DNA of 64,000 nucleotides, from assembly GCF_902859735.1 (NCBI RefSeq), contig NZ_CADIJY010000002.1:124001-188000 (forward strand), given 5' to 3'. Positions 26,601-34,052 of the stretch are shown piece by piece; position 1 is the first letter of the stretch, and each line of letters begins with the position of its first letter. Both the position numbers and the translations under genes were made by a program. This DNA comes from Achromobacter aegrifaciens (lineage in GTDB: Bacteria; Pseudomonadota; Gammaproteobacteria; Burkholderiales; Burkholderiaceae_B). The notes under the pieces were generated by a model. That model was not told the DNA's origin, ran no database searches, and saw only the letters and a program-made list of their open reading frames with translations.

Positions 26601-28475
26601 TCCAGCGCCCACGTCATCGAGCTGGCCGCGAGCAAGACCGACGCGGTGGCTAACGGCGCCGATACCGTGACCCTCCGGGCCGTCGTCGTCGACAAGCAAG
26701 GCAATCGGGTGGGCGCAGGTGTTACCGTCAACTGGAGTACAAGTCTGGGCCAGCTCCCGGCGGCCACCACGACCGATAGCAAGAGCGAAACCTCGGCCGT
26801 CCTGATCGCGCCGACTTCCACGGGCGTCGCGACGGTTACCGCCAAGGCTGCGGGCGGCGATGCGGGGCAGGTGGTGTCTATCACCTTCATGGCCGACGCG
26901 TCGACCGCCCGTGTGGCGACAGTCGCGGCGAGCAAGACGAGCGGCTTGGCCGATGGCACGGATACCGTGACCTTCACGGCCACGGTTGCGGACGCCAAGG
27001 GCAATCCGGTGGGCGCGGGCGTCCCGGTCAACTGGGGCGCCAGTCTGGGCACGCTGGCTGCAACGGTCAGCAAGACCGACGCCAACAGCCAGGCCTCGGT
27101 TGTATTGACCGCGCCGACTGCGGTGGGCACGTCGACCGTCAACGCCCGGGCCGCGGGCGGCGACGCGGGCCAGACTGCCACGATAGCCTTTACGGCCGAC
27201 GCTTCCAGCGCCCGCGTGGTTAGTTGGGCGTTCAGTAGCAATAGCTCGCCGGTACGGGCCAATGGCGTAGACGCCATTATCCTCAGGGCCCACGTGAAAG
27301 ACGCCATGGGCAATCGCGTGGCCGGGGCGACGGTCAACTGGACCACCAGCCTGGGCAGCCTTGCTAGCGCGACAAGCGTTAGCGACGTCACTGGCGAGGC
27401 TCTTGTCAAGCTGGTGTCGACCACCGCCGGTGAAGTTGTCGCCACGGCCAAGGCAGGGGCGGCGGATCCGGGCAAGATCTTGCGCGTGGGTCCCTTCGTG
27501 GCCGATCCCGCCACCGCCCGCGTGGTCGTGCTTACGCAAAACAAGACCAATGGCGTCGCCGATGGCGCAGATACGGTGAGATTTACGGCCACGGTACAGG
27601 ACGCACACGGCAATGCGATGATGAGGTGGGACGTCAACGGCACGCCGAGGCCGCTCGACATTCCCGTCAATTGGACCACTTCCGGCGGCAGGCTGGCCGC
27701 AACTGCCAGTAGCACCGATGAGACCGGCAAGGCCACAATGGTATTGACCGCGCCGAAGGTTGCCGGCAGCGTGAATGTCACCGCCATGGCCCCTGGGCGG
27801 GATGCGGGCCGGACAGCCAGCGTGACCTTTGCGGCCGCCACGCCCAGCACCCGCGTCGGCAGCGCTTCGGCCAGCAAGACCAGCATCGTGGCCAATGCCC
27901 GCGATACCGTGATCTTCACGGCGGTAGTGCTGGACGGCAACGGCAATTCAGGAGGCGCAGGCCACGTGGTCAACTGGAGCACCGATCTTGGCTCGCTGGA
28001 GGCGTCATCCACCAGGACCAACGCCAAGGGCGAGGCCACGGTTGTGCTGACGGCGGGAAAGCTCGCGGGGCAGGCCACGGTGACTGCCAAGACGGGCGCA
28101 GACGATTCGGGCCGTGCCTTCCGCGTGGCATTGACCGCTGATCCGATAACCGCCCGCGTCGCTTCCCTGGCCAGCAGCAAGACCTCTGCCCGGGCTGACG
28201 GTCAGGAAAAGCTGATCCTTAAGGCGACGGTGAAGGATGCCAACGGCAATCTGGAGGTCGCGGGCGTCACGGTCAACTGGCGGACCAACCTCGGCACGCT
28301 GGCCTCGGCAACCAGCAGTACGGATAGCAATGGCGTTGCCACGATGGAACTGCGCGCGCCAGGCGCTCCAGGTATCGCCGTGCTTACCGCGAGGGCAATC
28401 GCGGCGGACGGGGGCAAGACCGTGCGCGTGGAGTTCATATCGTCGAGTACGATCCCGCCGCGGCCATGGCAATGA
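23679..28475 (+). CDS. Intimin/invasin-type inverse autotransporter adhesin with Big-1 repeats
   Basis: Large surface adhesin, 1598 aa. An unusual N-terminus has a hydrophobic stretch ending LLLFQGCAAP, which could be a lipobox-like or an ordinary signal. About residues 125-345 form the inverse-autotransporter beta-barrel: LDMLFPLRDSGTSLIFSQFG, the NLGLGYRHFGDGYMAGVNAF strand pair, and GLKYALGVPLAKQL at the end. From about residue 469 eleven bacterial Ig-like (Big-1) domains of about 100 aa follow, most with A-D/N-G-x-D-T-V-T-F-T-A, GNPVGAGV-V-NW and TD-A-S-QA blocks. No C-type lectin domain caps the C-terminus. It is single-gene, with an AT-rich leader. Adhesion to host or to other bacteria is the family role. 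Confidence 0.92.
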   Translation: MTMLKPSKAHAWCIAAARQVRKALCVALSSLLLFQGCAAPLAGEHRKPLPDTEGRAASASIAVQDRARAMDPSAAAASAPIPGGMDPAPDLEGRPLPANPNQMASADARSTASGKAIGAAQQAAESWLRQFGTARLDLLGSFHGGALDMLFPLRDSGTSLIFSQFGARRTNLLQESYRTTVNLGLGYRHFGDGYMAGVNAFLDQDVSRGHRRLGLGGEWWADYLKLSMNGYFRLSDWKRSPDARDYQERPASGWDIRTEGYLPQYPQLGGKLMFEKYYGDEVGLFGASNRQRNPSAWTLGVSYTPAPLVTLGLDHRMGQGGQSDTSFKLGLKYALGVPLAKQLQPGEVARSRKLAGMRMDLVERNNEIVLEYKKNDPMTIQLPAAASGYPRTALSFPVTLTAADAAPRIEWSGSAAPFAMPYSGGASASLMLPDYRSGGINSYQLMASATDVHGRKIRSNVMTVSVNPLSVSVARSKAAAMADGVDNVRFTAQVRGVQAEPMGGRTVTWVLQGAGTIRESSDRTDADGVAYALVSSTVSGTIGVEAMEAQGFKGRSEAEFLEAPGTASVALLVAQPASILANGRDKTVLKATVKDGKGNAVGAGVAVNWTATGGRLSSNSSNTDASGIAVAELLSATVPGLAAITARAGAEDPGKTGSVAFLLDASDAQVLRLTPSKTTALADGLDTVTFTATVADGRGNPVGAGVAVNWGASLGTLGAASSNTDASSQATVVLTAPTAAGAATVTARAASGDPGKTAAVAFVADVANARVVQLTPSQARGTANGADAVVFTAMVEDGRGNPVGAGVTVNWSASLGTLAATSVTNASGQASALLTAPIVPGTATVTARAADGDAGKTASAVFAADELRARVAALSPSKTTGLANGTDTVTLTATIDDGRGNPLGAGIVVNWSADRGSIGASSITNASSQATVVLTAPTATGAATVTAKCAPARQAKSAGGDPGKTAAVDFIADASSAHVIELAASKTDAVANGADTVTLRAVVVDKQGNRVGAGVTVNWSTSLGQLPAATTTDSKSETSAVLIAPTSTGVATVTAKAAGGDAGQVVSITFMADASTARVATVAASKTSGLADGTDTVTFTATVADAKGNPVGAGVPVNWGASLGTLAATVSKTDANSQASVVLTAPTAVGTSTVNARAAGGDAGQTATIAFTADASSARVVSWAFSSNSSPVRANGVDAIILRAHVKDAMGNRVAGATVNWTTSLGSLASATSVSDVTGEALVKLVSTTAGEVVATAKAGAADPGKILRVGPFVADPATARVVVLTQNKTNGVADGADTVRFTATVQDAHGNAMMRWDVNGTPRPLDIPVNWTTSGGRLAATASSTDETGKATMVLTAPKVAGSVNVTAMAPGRDAGRTASVTFAAATPSTRVGSASASKTSIVANARDTVIFTAVVLDGNGNSGGAGHVVNWSTDLGSLEASSTRTNAKGEATVVLTAGKLAGQATVTAKTGADDSGRAFRVALTADPITARVASLASSKTSARADGQEKLILKATVKDANGNLEVAGVTVNWRTNLGTLASATSSTDSNGVATMELRAPGAPGIAVLTARAIAADGGKTVRVEFISSSTIPPRPWQ
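25084..28440 (+). repeat. Array of eleven Big-1 (bacterial Ig-like) domain repeats
   Basis: Tandem units of about 300 bases start near 25084, 25380, 25683, 25985, 26287, 26611, 26911, 27214, 27520, 27853 and 28156. Units 3, 4, 5 and 7 are the most alike; unit 1 is the most divergent. Unit 5 has a 9-residue insertion with a cysteine, and unit 9 a 14-residue insertion. Confidence 0.88.
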
Positions 28476-28532
28476 GCAGGCATGTGCGCGGATACATGCG
28501 GGACTGCCGTCATGAACGGACTTGCGGCCGAA

Positions 28533-28567
28533 CAGTAGCGGCGCATGCCCGCCAGCGCCGCCTACTG
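28533..28567. terminator. Hairpin between convergent genes
   Basis: CAGTAGCGGCGC (28533-28544) pairs with 28555-28567 except for one bulged base. It sits between the adhesin stop and the stop of the convergent peroxiredoxin gene. No T-run is present on either side, so function as a terminator is uncertain. Confidence 0.35.
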
Positions 28568-29098
28568 CTTGGCCTTCCAGTCGCGCAGTGCGCGCATGGT
28601 GTTGGCCACGTGGGAGTCCGGATTCATGTCGGTGTATTCATACAGGATCTTGCCTTGCGGCGAGATCACGTAGGAGATGCGCTGCGCGTACTCGGGACGC
28701 TTGTCGTGGACCGCGTCGTAGGCCTTCATGATCTTGCCATCGCCGTCGGCCGCTACCGCGAACTTGCCGCGGCATTCGCTGACCGAGAACTTGTTCAAGG
28801 TGTCGATATTGTCGGTCGACACACCGATGACGGTAGCGCCCAGGGACTTGTAATCATCGGTGGCTTCGGCGAAGTTGTGCGCCTCTATCGTGCAGCCCTG
28901 GGTGAACGCGGCGGGGAAGAAATACAAGACCACCGGACCTTGCTTGAGCGCCTCGCTCAGCGAGAACGTGTAGACCTTGCCGCCCAGCGATGCCTGGGTG
29001 CTGAAGTCCGGGGCGGGCGCGCCCACGTCCAGCGCGGCCTGGGCCGAGGGACCGGCCAGCAGGCCGCAGAGGAGTAACCAGGGGGCAATGCGCTTCAT
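28562..29098 (-). CDS. Exported peroxiredoxin (Bcp/PrxQ type)
   Basis: Thiol peroxidase of the AhpC/TSA superfamily, 178 aa. A Sec signal peptide, MKRIAPWLLLCGLLAGPSAQA, precedes LDVGAPAPDFSTQASLGGKV, so the enzyme should be periplasmic. The peroxidatic cysteine is in FFPAAFTQGCTIEAHNF; in the PrxQ group the resolving cysteine lies five residues on, but here only SECRGKF much further on offers a second cysteine. Homologues without a signal peptide are cytosolic. The gene is convergent with the adhesin gene. Confidence 0.87.
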   Translation of the reverse strand: MKRIAPWLLLCGLLAGPSAQAALDVGAPAPDFSTQASLGGKVYTFSLSEALKQGPVVLYFFPAAFTQGCTIEAHNFAEATDDYKSLGATVIGVSTDNIDTLNKFSVSECRGKFAVAADGDGKIMKAYDAVHDKRPEYAQRISYVISPQGKILYEYTDMNPDSHVANTMRALRDWKAKQ

Positions 29099-29196
29099 CG
29101 GAATCTCCAGGAATTTCAGGGGCCGCGCGGCAACGGGTCTACTGTAGCCGTGCAGGATGCGAGGGTCCAGTAAGCGGCGCGGCGGCGTCGCCCGTC

Positions 29197-30564
29197 CTAG
29201 TCGCGTCCGGAGCCGCCGCGGCCATTCCCGTTGCCATTGCCGTCTCCGCGCGGTTGGTCGCGCTGCTGTTGTTGACGCGCCTGCTGCTGGGCCTGTTGGT
29301 CGCGTTGCTGTTGTTGACGCGCCTGCTGCTGGGCCTGCTGGTCGCGCTGCTGTTGTTGACGCGCCTGCTGCTGGGCCTGCTGGTCGCGCTGCTGTTGTTG
29401 ACGCGCCTGCTGCTGGGCCTGCTGGTCGCGCTGCTGCTGTTGACGCGCCTGCTGCTGGGCCTGCTGGTCGCGCTGCTGTTGCTGACGCGCCTGTTGCTGG
29501 GCCTGCTGGTCGCGTTGCTGCTGCTGGCGTTCCTGCTGCTGGGCCTGTTGGTCACGTTGCTGTTGCTGACGCGCCTGCTGCTGCGCCTGCTGATCGCGCT
29601 GCTGTTGCTCTCGCGCCTGTTGCCCCTGCGGCTGCTGGGGGCGGCCTGTCTGCCCGGCAGACATATCGCGTCCGCGTTGCATGTCGCCGTGGTCCGCGTT
29701 GTTCCGGTCAGCGCCGCCGCGGTTATCGCGCCCGTTGTTGTCCTGGCCGCGGTCGCGTCCGTCGCGTCCATTGTCCGGACGCTGGCCTTCATGCGGCCGG
29801 CCATTGGATTGATGGTCCACGTAGGCCTGGGGCGGCCGGCCCTTGTTGTGGTCGTAGAACTGAGCCCGGTTATTGCCGGCGTCGCGCGCGTAGCCGCGCT
29901 GTATGTCGGTCTGCGGAGAATGGCGGTCCTTGCGCGCGGCAAGTTCGCGCGGGTCCGCGTTGCGCCGGATGCCGGATGGGCCGCCGTGGTAGCTGACGCG
30001 GCGGTTGTCCACGTTGTTCACGACCACGGTGTGGTTATAGACATTGGTCACGCGCGTGACGTTCACGTTCGTGACGGAACGGTTGTAGTAGAAGCGGTCG
30101 CGCTTCCAGTAACCGCCCACATAGCCCAGGCCGTTGTAGCCAAAGCCGTAGTTGATTCCGCCATAGAAGCCCACGTGTGGACCCCAATAGCCGGGGGTCC
30201 AGAGGTAGATGCCATTGCTGAAGCCCCAATAACCGGGTGTCCAGAGCGCGCCGGCATAGGGCGCGAGCACCCATGCGCCGGGTACCCAGAAAAACCCGTA
30301 GCGGTTCAGGCTCCAGTAGCCCGGCACCCACATATAGCCGTCGGCGGGCGCTGGCGGCTGGACATAGACGGGTAAGGGCGGGGGCGGCTGGGGGCTGCGG
30401 TCCACCAGCGCCAGGTTGGCGTTGGCGGGATCGCCGTCGTCATAGACGGGCGCGGCGGGCGCCGGCGGCGGCTCATAGGTCTGCGCCGCCACGCTGGCAC
30501 AGGCAACCATCAGGACAGCCGCGGCCAAAGGGCGCGGGCGTAGGATCCGGGAACAGGTATTCAT
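29197..30564 (-). CDS. WxPGxW-repeat (YXWVPGYW-type) exported protein with Gln/Arg tandem-repeat tail
   Basis: Exported protein of 455 aa from the ATG at 30564; the signal peptide ends near ACASVAAQ. After a Pro-rich linker come four short aromatic repeats: YMWVPGYW, FFWVPGAW, LWTPGYW and LWTPGYW, then a Gly/Tyr-rich stretch and a hydrophilic Asn/Arg/Gly region. The last third is eight 14-residue units of the type ARQQQQRDQQAQQQ. WxxGxW proteins are usual in Burkholderiales, and their function is unknown; cell-envelope location is likely. It follows a 54-codon lipoprotein gene by 30 bases, in one probable operon. The opposite strand of the repeat is also open (Leu-rich), which is an artefact of composition. 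Confidence 0.8.
   Translation of the reverse strand: MNTCSRILRPRPLAAAVLMVACASVAAQTYEPPPAPAAPVYDDGDPANANLALVDRSPQPPPPLPVYVQPPAPADGYMWVPGYWSLNRYGFFWVPGAWVLAPYAGALWTPGYWGFSNGIYLWTPGYWGPHVGFYGGINYGFGYNGLGYVGGYWKRDRFYYNRSVTNVNVTRVTNVYNHTVVVNNVDNRRVSYHGGPSGIRRNADPRELAARKDRHSPQTDIQRGYARDAGNNRAQFYDHNKGRPPQAYVDHQSNGRPHEGQRPDNGRDGRDRGQDNNGRDNRGGADRNNADHGDMQRGRDMSAGQTGRPQQPQGQQAREQQQRDQQAQQQARQQQQRDQQAQQQERQQQQRDQQAQQQARQQQQRDQQAQQQARQQQQRDQQAQQQARQQQQRDQQAQQQARQQQQRDQQAQQQARQQQQRDQQAQQQARQQQQRDQPRGDGNGNGNGRGGSGRD
29263..29598 (-). repeat. Eight tandem 42-bp repeats
   Basis: Eight consecutive 42-base units encode the Gln/Arg-rich tail of the WxPGxW protein, with a partial ninth on the left. Units 2-4 are almost identical; units 7 and 8 are the most diverged. 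The unit length is a multiple of three, so copy-number change keeps the frame. A variable-number tandem repeat is likely. Confidence 0.95.
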
Positions 30565-30594
30565 GGTTTTTCCTTGGCGCAACGGGCGCGCGGA

Positions 30595-30759
30595 TCAATA
30601 GCCACGATAGTAGTAATGGGGGGCTGGATACGCCGGGTAGTAATAATGCGGCGTGTAGTAGACCGGCGCGGGACGATAGTGCGCGGGCCTGGCGGGTACG
30701 ACCACGCAACCGGTCAAGGCGCTGGTCACGGCCAGCATCAGCAATAGACTTTTCTTCAT
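30595..30759 (-). CDS. Small Tyr/Pro-rich lipoprotein
   Basis: A 54-codon gene. It begins MKKSLLLMLAVTSALTGCVV, a complete lipoprotein signal with the lipobox ALTGC, so the mature peptide is 37 residues starting at the lipidated cysteine. The rest is rich in Tyr, Pro and His (for example YYTPHYYYPAYP) and ends in YRGY. CAGGAGT lies 6 bases before the ATG. It sits 30 bases upstream of the WxPGxW-repeat gene, and both share aromatic low-complexity composition, so a joint envelope role is plausible. Confidence 0.8.
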   Translation of the reverse strand: MKKSLLLMLAVTSALTGCVVVPARPAHYRPAPVYYTPHYYYPAYPAPHYYYRGY

Positions 30760-30931
30760 TTTGCGACTCCTGCCGAGCGCCTGGCGTGGTTCACGCCTTT
30801 TTTGCGCTCGTCAGGATTAGGCCACAGGCCGGTCTCCACGGTTCTGCACTGTAATCGTTCCGAAACAGCTTTCCGGTGACGGATATTTGCGCCTGCGTGA
30901 CCGTCGATGTCGTTCGTATCAATGTCCGCGC

Positions 30932-30960
30932 AAAAGAAAAGGGGCCGCCTCGGCGACCCC
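30932..30960 (-). terminator. Rho-independent terminator after the DoxX gene
   Basis: On the minus strand GGGGTCGCC pairs with GGCGGCCCC (one G-U pair; 30941-30960) and is followed by TTTTCTTTTG. It closes the doxX transcript 30 bases after its stop. Confidence 0.75.
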
Positions 30961-30990
30961 CTCATAGCGCGTAGCGCCGTGTTACGGCTG

Positions 30991-31398
30991 TCAGTTCCAG
31001 CGGCCGCCGTTACCGGCGAGGCTGAAGCGGCCCGCGCCCATGAAGGCGATGGCCAGGCCGGTGAACAGGAACATGCCTTGCAGTTCCAGCGCCCAGCCAC
31101 CGTTGTTGGTCATGCTGCTGATCTGGCCGGAGTGGGCCAGCAGGATGGCGACGACCATGTTGATGGCGATCAGCAAACCGCCCAGGCGGGTGTAGATGCC
31201 GACGATGAGCAGCACGGGGGCGAGGATTTCGCCGACGTAGGCGCCATAGGCGAGGAAGCCGGGCAGGCCGTGCGAGGACAGCATGCCGCTGATGCCGCCG
31301 ACGCCGCCGCCGGTCAGTTTGAACAGGCCATGCAGCAGAATCAGAATACCGAGGGTCAGGCGCAGGATCAGCTTGCCGGTGTCGTCGGATTTGATCAT
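30991..31398 (-). CDS. DoxX-family membrane protein
   Basis: Inner-membrane protein, 135 aa, four hydrophobic helices. The first helix pattern LILRLTLGILILLHGLFKLT and the second block GAYVGEILAPVLLIVGIYTR are the DoxX hallmarks (quinol oxidase subunit-like / YphA/YqjF). These proteins are often linked to redox stress, but the biochemical role of single DoxX proteins is unsettled. Single gene with its own terminator. Confidence 0.9.
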   Translation of the reverse strand: MIKSDDTGKLILRLTLGILILLHGLFKLTGGGVGGISGMLSSHGLPGFLAYGAYVGEILAPVLLIVGIYTRLGGLLIAINMVVAILLAHSGQISSMTNNGGWALELQGMFLFTGLAIAFMGAGRFSLAGNGGRWN

Positions 31399-31565
31399 GG
31401 TGAGTTTCTCATCTATTGGTTGAAAGGGGACCGCGGCCGTTGGAACAGGGCGCGAGCCTTTGGTTCCGCGCCCCGGTGATCGCGGGCAGGGCGGCCGCCG
31501 GGGCAGGCCGCGCCATTATTGCAAAACCCGAGCAAAACCATCAAGTTTTTGTCGCCCGCCGACAC

Positions 31566-33020
31566 TCAGAACTCTTCCAGATAGCGCATGCGGAAGCGCC
31601 GGCCCTTGATATTGCTGTTGGACAGACGCGAGAACGCCTGCTTGGCGATCTGCCGGTCCAGCGCCACGTAGGAGTTGAATTCGGTGATGTTGATCTTGCC
31701 AACCTGCTCGAACGTCAGGCCGCCGTCGCCGGTCAGCGCGCCCAGCAGGTCGCCCGGGCGCAGCTTGTCCTTCTTGCCGCCCTGGATGCACAGCGTGATC
31801 ATGGGCGCGCGCAAGGGACGATCCGCCTTGGGCCGCAAGGCCTTGATGTCGCCCCACACCAGCGGCGCGCCCTGATACTGCTCGATCAGGTTGGCCCAGC
31901 GCATCTCCTCGGGCGAGCACAAGCTCAGCGCCAGGCCCTTTTGTTCGCCGCGGCCGCTGCGGCCGATGCGGTGCACGTGGACCTCGGTGTCCTTGGTCAC
32001 GTCGACGTTGATCACGGCGCCCAGGTTCTGGATGTCCAGGCCGCGCGCCGCCACGTCGGTGGCCACCAGCACGGCGCAGCTGCGGTTGGCGAACTGGATC
32101 AGGATTTCATCGCGCTCGCGCTGTTCCAGGTCGCCGTTCAGGGCCTGGGCGCTGATGCCTTCGGCCTGCAGCCGTTCCACCAGGTCGTGGCTGCGGATCT
32201 TGGTGTTGCAGAAGGCCAGCGTGGATTCGGGGCGGAAGTGCGCCAGCAGGCGCGTCACTGCGTCGAGCCGGTCCTTTTCGTCGATTTCGTAGAAGATCTG
32301 CTCGATGCGGCTGGCGTCATGCTGCGCCTCGACCTTGACCTCGGCGGGATTGCGCAGGAAGCGGGCGCTGAGCTTGCGGATGTTGTCGGGATATGTCGCC
32401 GAGAACAGCAGCGTCTGGCGCTTGGTCGGGCAATGCGAGGCGATGGCCACGATATCGTCATAAAAGCCCATGTCGACCATGCGGTCGGCCTCGTCCAGCA
32501 CCAGGGTGTTCAGGCCCGACAGGTCCAGGCTGCCGCGCTCCAGGTGATCCTGGATCCGGCCGGGCGTACCCACCACCAGGTGCGCGCCGCGCGCCAGCGA
32601 TTCGGCTTGGGGACGGGCGGCGGCGCCGCCGCACAGGGTCAGGATCTTGACGTTGGCGATCTGGCGGGCCAGCCGGCGCAACTCCTGTGCGACCTGGTCC
32701 GCCAGCTCGCGCGTGGGGCAGACCAGCAGTGCCTGTGGCGTCAAGCGCGCGGGATCGAGCTTCTGCAGCACGCCCAGGCCGAAGGCCGCGGTCTTGCCGC
32801 TGCCGGTCTTGGCTTGCGCAATGAGGTCGCGGCCTTCCAGGATCAGCGGCAGGCTCTGGGCCTGGATGGGTGTCATCTGCTCGAAGCCCAGGCTCTTCAG
32901 GTTGTCGAGCAGGGCGGGCAGCAGGGGCAGGGAGGTAAAGGAAGTGTCGGTCACGATAGAAGAGTGTCGCTTTCTGCCCGGCATCGGCCTGGCGGCAAAA
33001 GGAAGGGGCGGCTGCGTCAT
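31566..33020 (-). CDS. dbpA: DEAD-box RNA helicase DbpA
   Basis: ATP-dependent RNA helicase for 50S ribosome assembly, 484 aa as drawn. RecA domain 1 has the Q motif FEQMTPIQAQSLPLIL, Walker A AKTGSGKT, PTRELA, TPGR, DEAD (VLDEADRMVDMGF) and SAT. RecA domain 2 has LVATDVAARGLDI and HRIGRSGR. The C-terminal RNA-binding domain, with PGDLLGALTGDGGL and GKINITEFNSYVAL, is specific for DbpA, which recognises hairpin 92 of 23S rRNA. The start is uncertain: ATG 33020, ATG 32984 or the GTG that gives (V)TDTSFTSLPLLP about 25 codons in; none has a clear ribosome site. Confidence 0.93.
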   Translation of the reverse strand: MTQPPLPFAARPMPGRKRHSSIVTDTSFTSLPLLPALLDNLKSLGFEQMTPIQAQSLPLILEGRDLIAQAKTGSGKTAAFGLGVLQKLDPARLTPQALLVCPTRELADQVAQELRRLARQIANVKILTLCGGAAARPQAESLARGAHLVVGTPGRIQDHLERGSLDLSGLNTLVLDEADRMVDMGFYDDIVAIASHCPTKRQTLLFSATYPDNIRKLSARFLRNPAEVKVEAQHDASRIEQIFYEIDEKDRLDAVTRLLAHFRPESTLAFCNTKIRSHDLVERLQAEGISAQALNGDLEQRERDEILIQFANRSCAVLVATDVAARGLDIQNLGAVINVDVTKDTEVHVHRIGRSGRGEQKGLALSLCSPEEMRWANLIEQYQGAPLVWGDIKALRPKADRPLRAPMITLCIQGGKKDKLRPGDLLGALTGDGGLTFEQVGKINITEFNSYVALDRQIAKQAFSRLSNSNIKGRRFRMRYLEEF

Positions 33021-33133
33021 GAGGCAGGCGCGCGTACGCCCAAGAGTGTAATGCCTGCGGCCGATGGCCCTTGCAACAAAGGCGGAACATAGCGTTCCAG
33101 ACGCGCCCCTGGGCGGGCGGGAGCCGCCGGCCG

Positions 33134-33892
33134 CTAGGCGTCAGGCCCGTAGGTGCCGGCCAGCGCCCGGGCGGCCTCTTGCATGCGCGGCAACCAGGCG
33201 CGCGCGCCTTCGATGGACAGCCGGGCCACCGGTGCGTGCAAGGCGACCGCGGCGATGGCGCGCGTGCCATGCAGAATGGGCACCGCCATGCAGACGATGC
33301 CCAGCAGGAATTCCTCGCGGTCGAAGCTCGCGCCTTCCTTCTTGATGGTGCGCAGTTCCTGTTCCAGCGCGGCCACGTCGCACAGCGTGTTGGGCGTGTA
33401 GCGCGGCAAGGGCGCCGCGGCCAGCAGCCGCTGGCGCGCCTCGCGCCGCATGTGGGCCAGGAACAGTTTGCCGCTGGCCGAGCAATGCAGCGGCACGCGC
33501 GAGCCCGATTGCAGGTTCACCCGCAGCGGCCAGGCGGTTTCGACGCGGTCCAGGTAGATGACCTCGTCGCCGTCCAGCATGGTGCAGTTGCAGGTTTCGC
33601 CGATTTCGTCGACCAGGCTGTCCAGGATGCGGTGGCGTTCGCCGCGCAAGGGCGAATTCAGCAGGGTTTCACGTGCCAGCGCGCTCAGGCGCGGGCCGCT
33701 GACGTAACTTTTGCCGGCGGGCTCGCGCAGCAGCATGCCGGCGTCGACCAGCCGCGACAGGATGCGCAGCACGGAGGGCTTGGGCAGGCCGGTGGCGTCC
33801 GTCAGCGCGGCCAGCGATACCGGCTGCCCCGAGCGGGCGACCTGTTCCAGCAGGGTCAGCGCGCGCAGCGCTGCGGAGGATTCGTCTTTCAT
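33134..33892 (-). CDS. IclR-family transcriptional regulator divergent from xsc
   Basis: Regulator of 252 aa. Winged helix-turn-helix in residues 5-65, with SLAALTDATGLPKPSVLRIL as recognition region; IclR effector domain from about residue 75 with GETCNCTMLDGDEVIYLDRV, PLHCSASGKLFLAH and the ligand-site block FLLGIVCMAVPIL. It is divergent from xsc-pta across 160 bases and is the best candidate for local control of sulfoacetaldehyde cleavage. A palindrome lies just upstream of its start codon. Confidence 0.9.
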   Translation of the reverse strand: MKDESSAALRALTLLEQVARSGQPVSLAALTDATGLPKPSVLRILSRLVDAGMLLREPAGKSYVSGPRLSALARETLLNSPLRGERHRILDSLVDEIGETCNCTMLDGDEVIYLDRVETAWPLRVNLQSGSRVPLHCSASGKLFLAHMRREARQRLLAAAPLPRYTPNTLCDVAALEQELRTIKKEGASFDREEFLLGIVCMAVPILHGTRAIAAVALHAPVARLSIEGARAWLPRMQEAARALAGTYGPDA

Positions 33893-33894
33893 CT

Positions 33895-33907
33895 TTCAAT
33901 AATTGAA
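33895..33907. promoter_or_regulatory. Candidate IclR operator
   Basis: TTCAATAATTGAA is a perfect 13-bp palindrome with a single central base. It lies 2 bases upstream of the IclR start codon, where its ribosome site would be, so binding would block IclR expression; control of xsc is also possible from this place. Confidence 0.45.
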
Positions 33908-34052
33908 GATTCGGCGGCTTGCTGCGCATCGTCGCACGGATTTTGCAGAAAATGAAACGCCATGGGCTGGGAACGGGCAGGTTTCTGCTGCAGTATCGGA
34001 TCATGCCGGCCCAGATGCAATCCGACACCGCCGGCCTGCCAGGAGAGAGACC

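Noticed and set aside
25007-28180. Open frame of more than 1000 codons antisense to the adhesin
   Set aside because: Shadow of the Big-1 repeats. The GC-rich third-position bias favours the plus-strand frame, and the antisense protein has no domain pattern.
29263-29598. CRISPR-like array
   Set aside because: Regular repeats without unique spacers; they are coding tandem repeats.
29254-30375. Long Leu-rich open frame on the plus strand across the 42-bp repeats
   Set aside because: It is the antisense of the WxPGxW-protein gene; the repeat DNA lacks stops in both strands because of its composition. No ribosome site or sensible membrane protein pattern.
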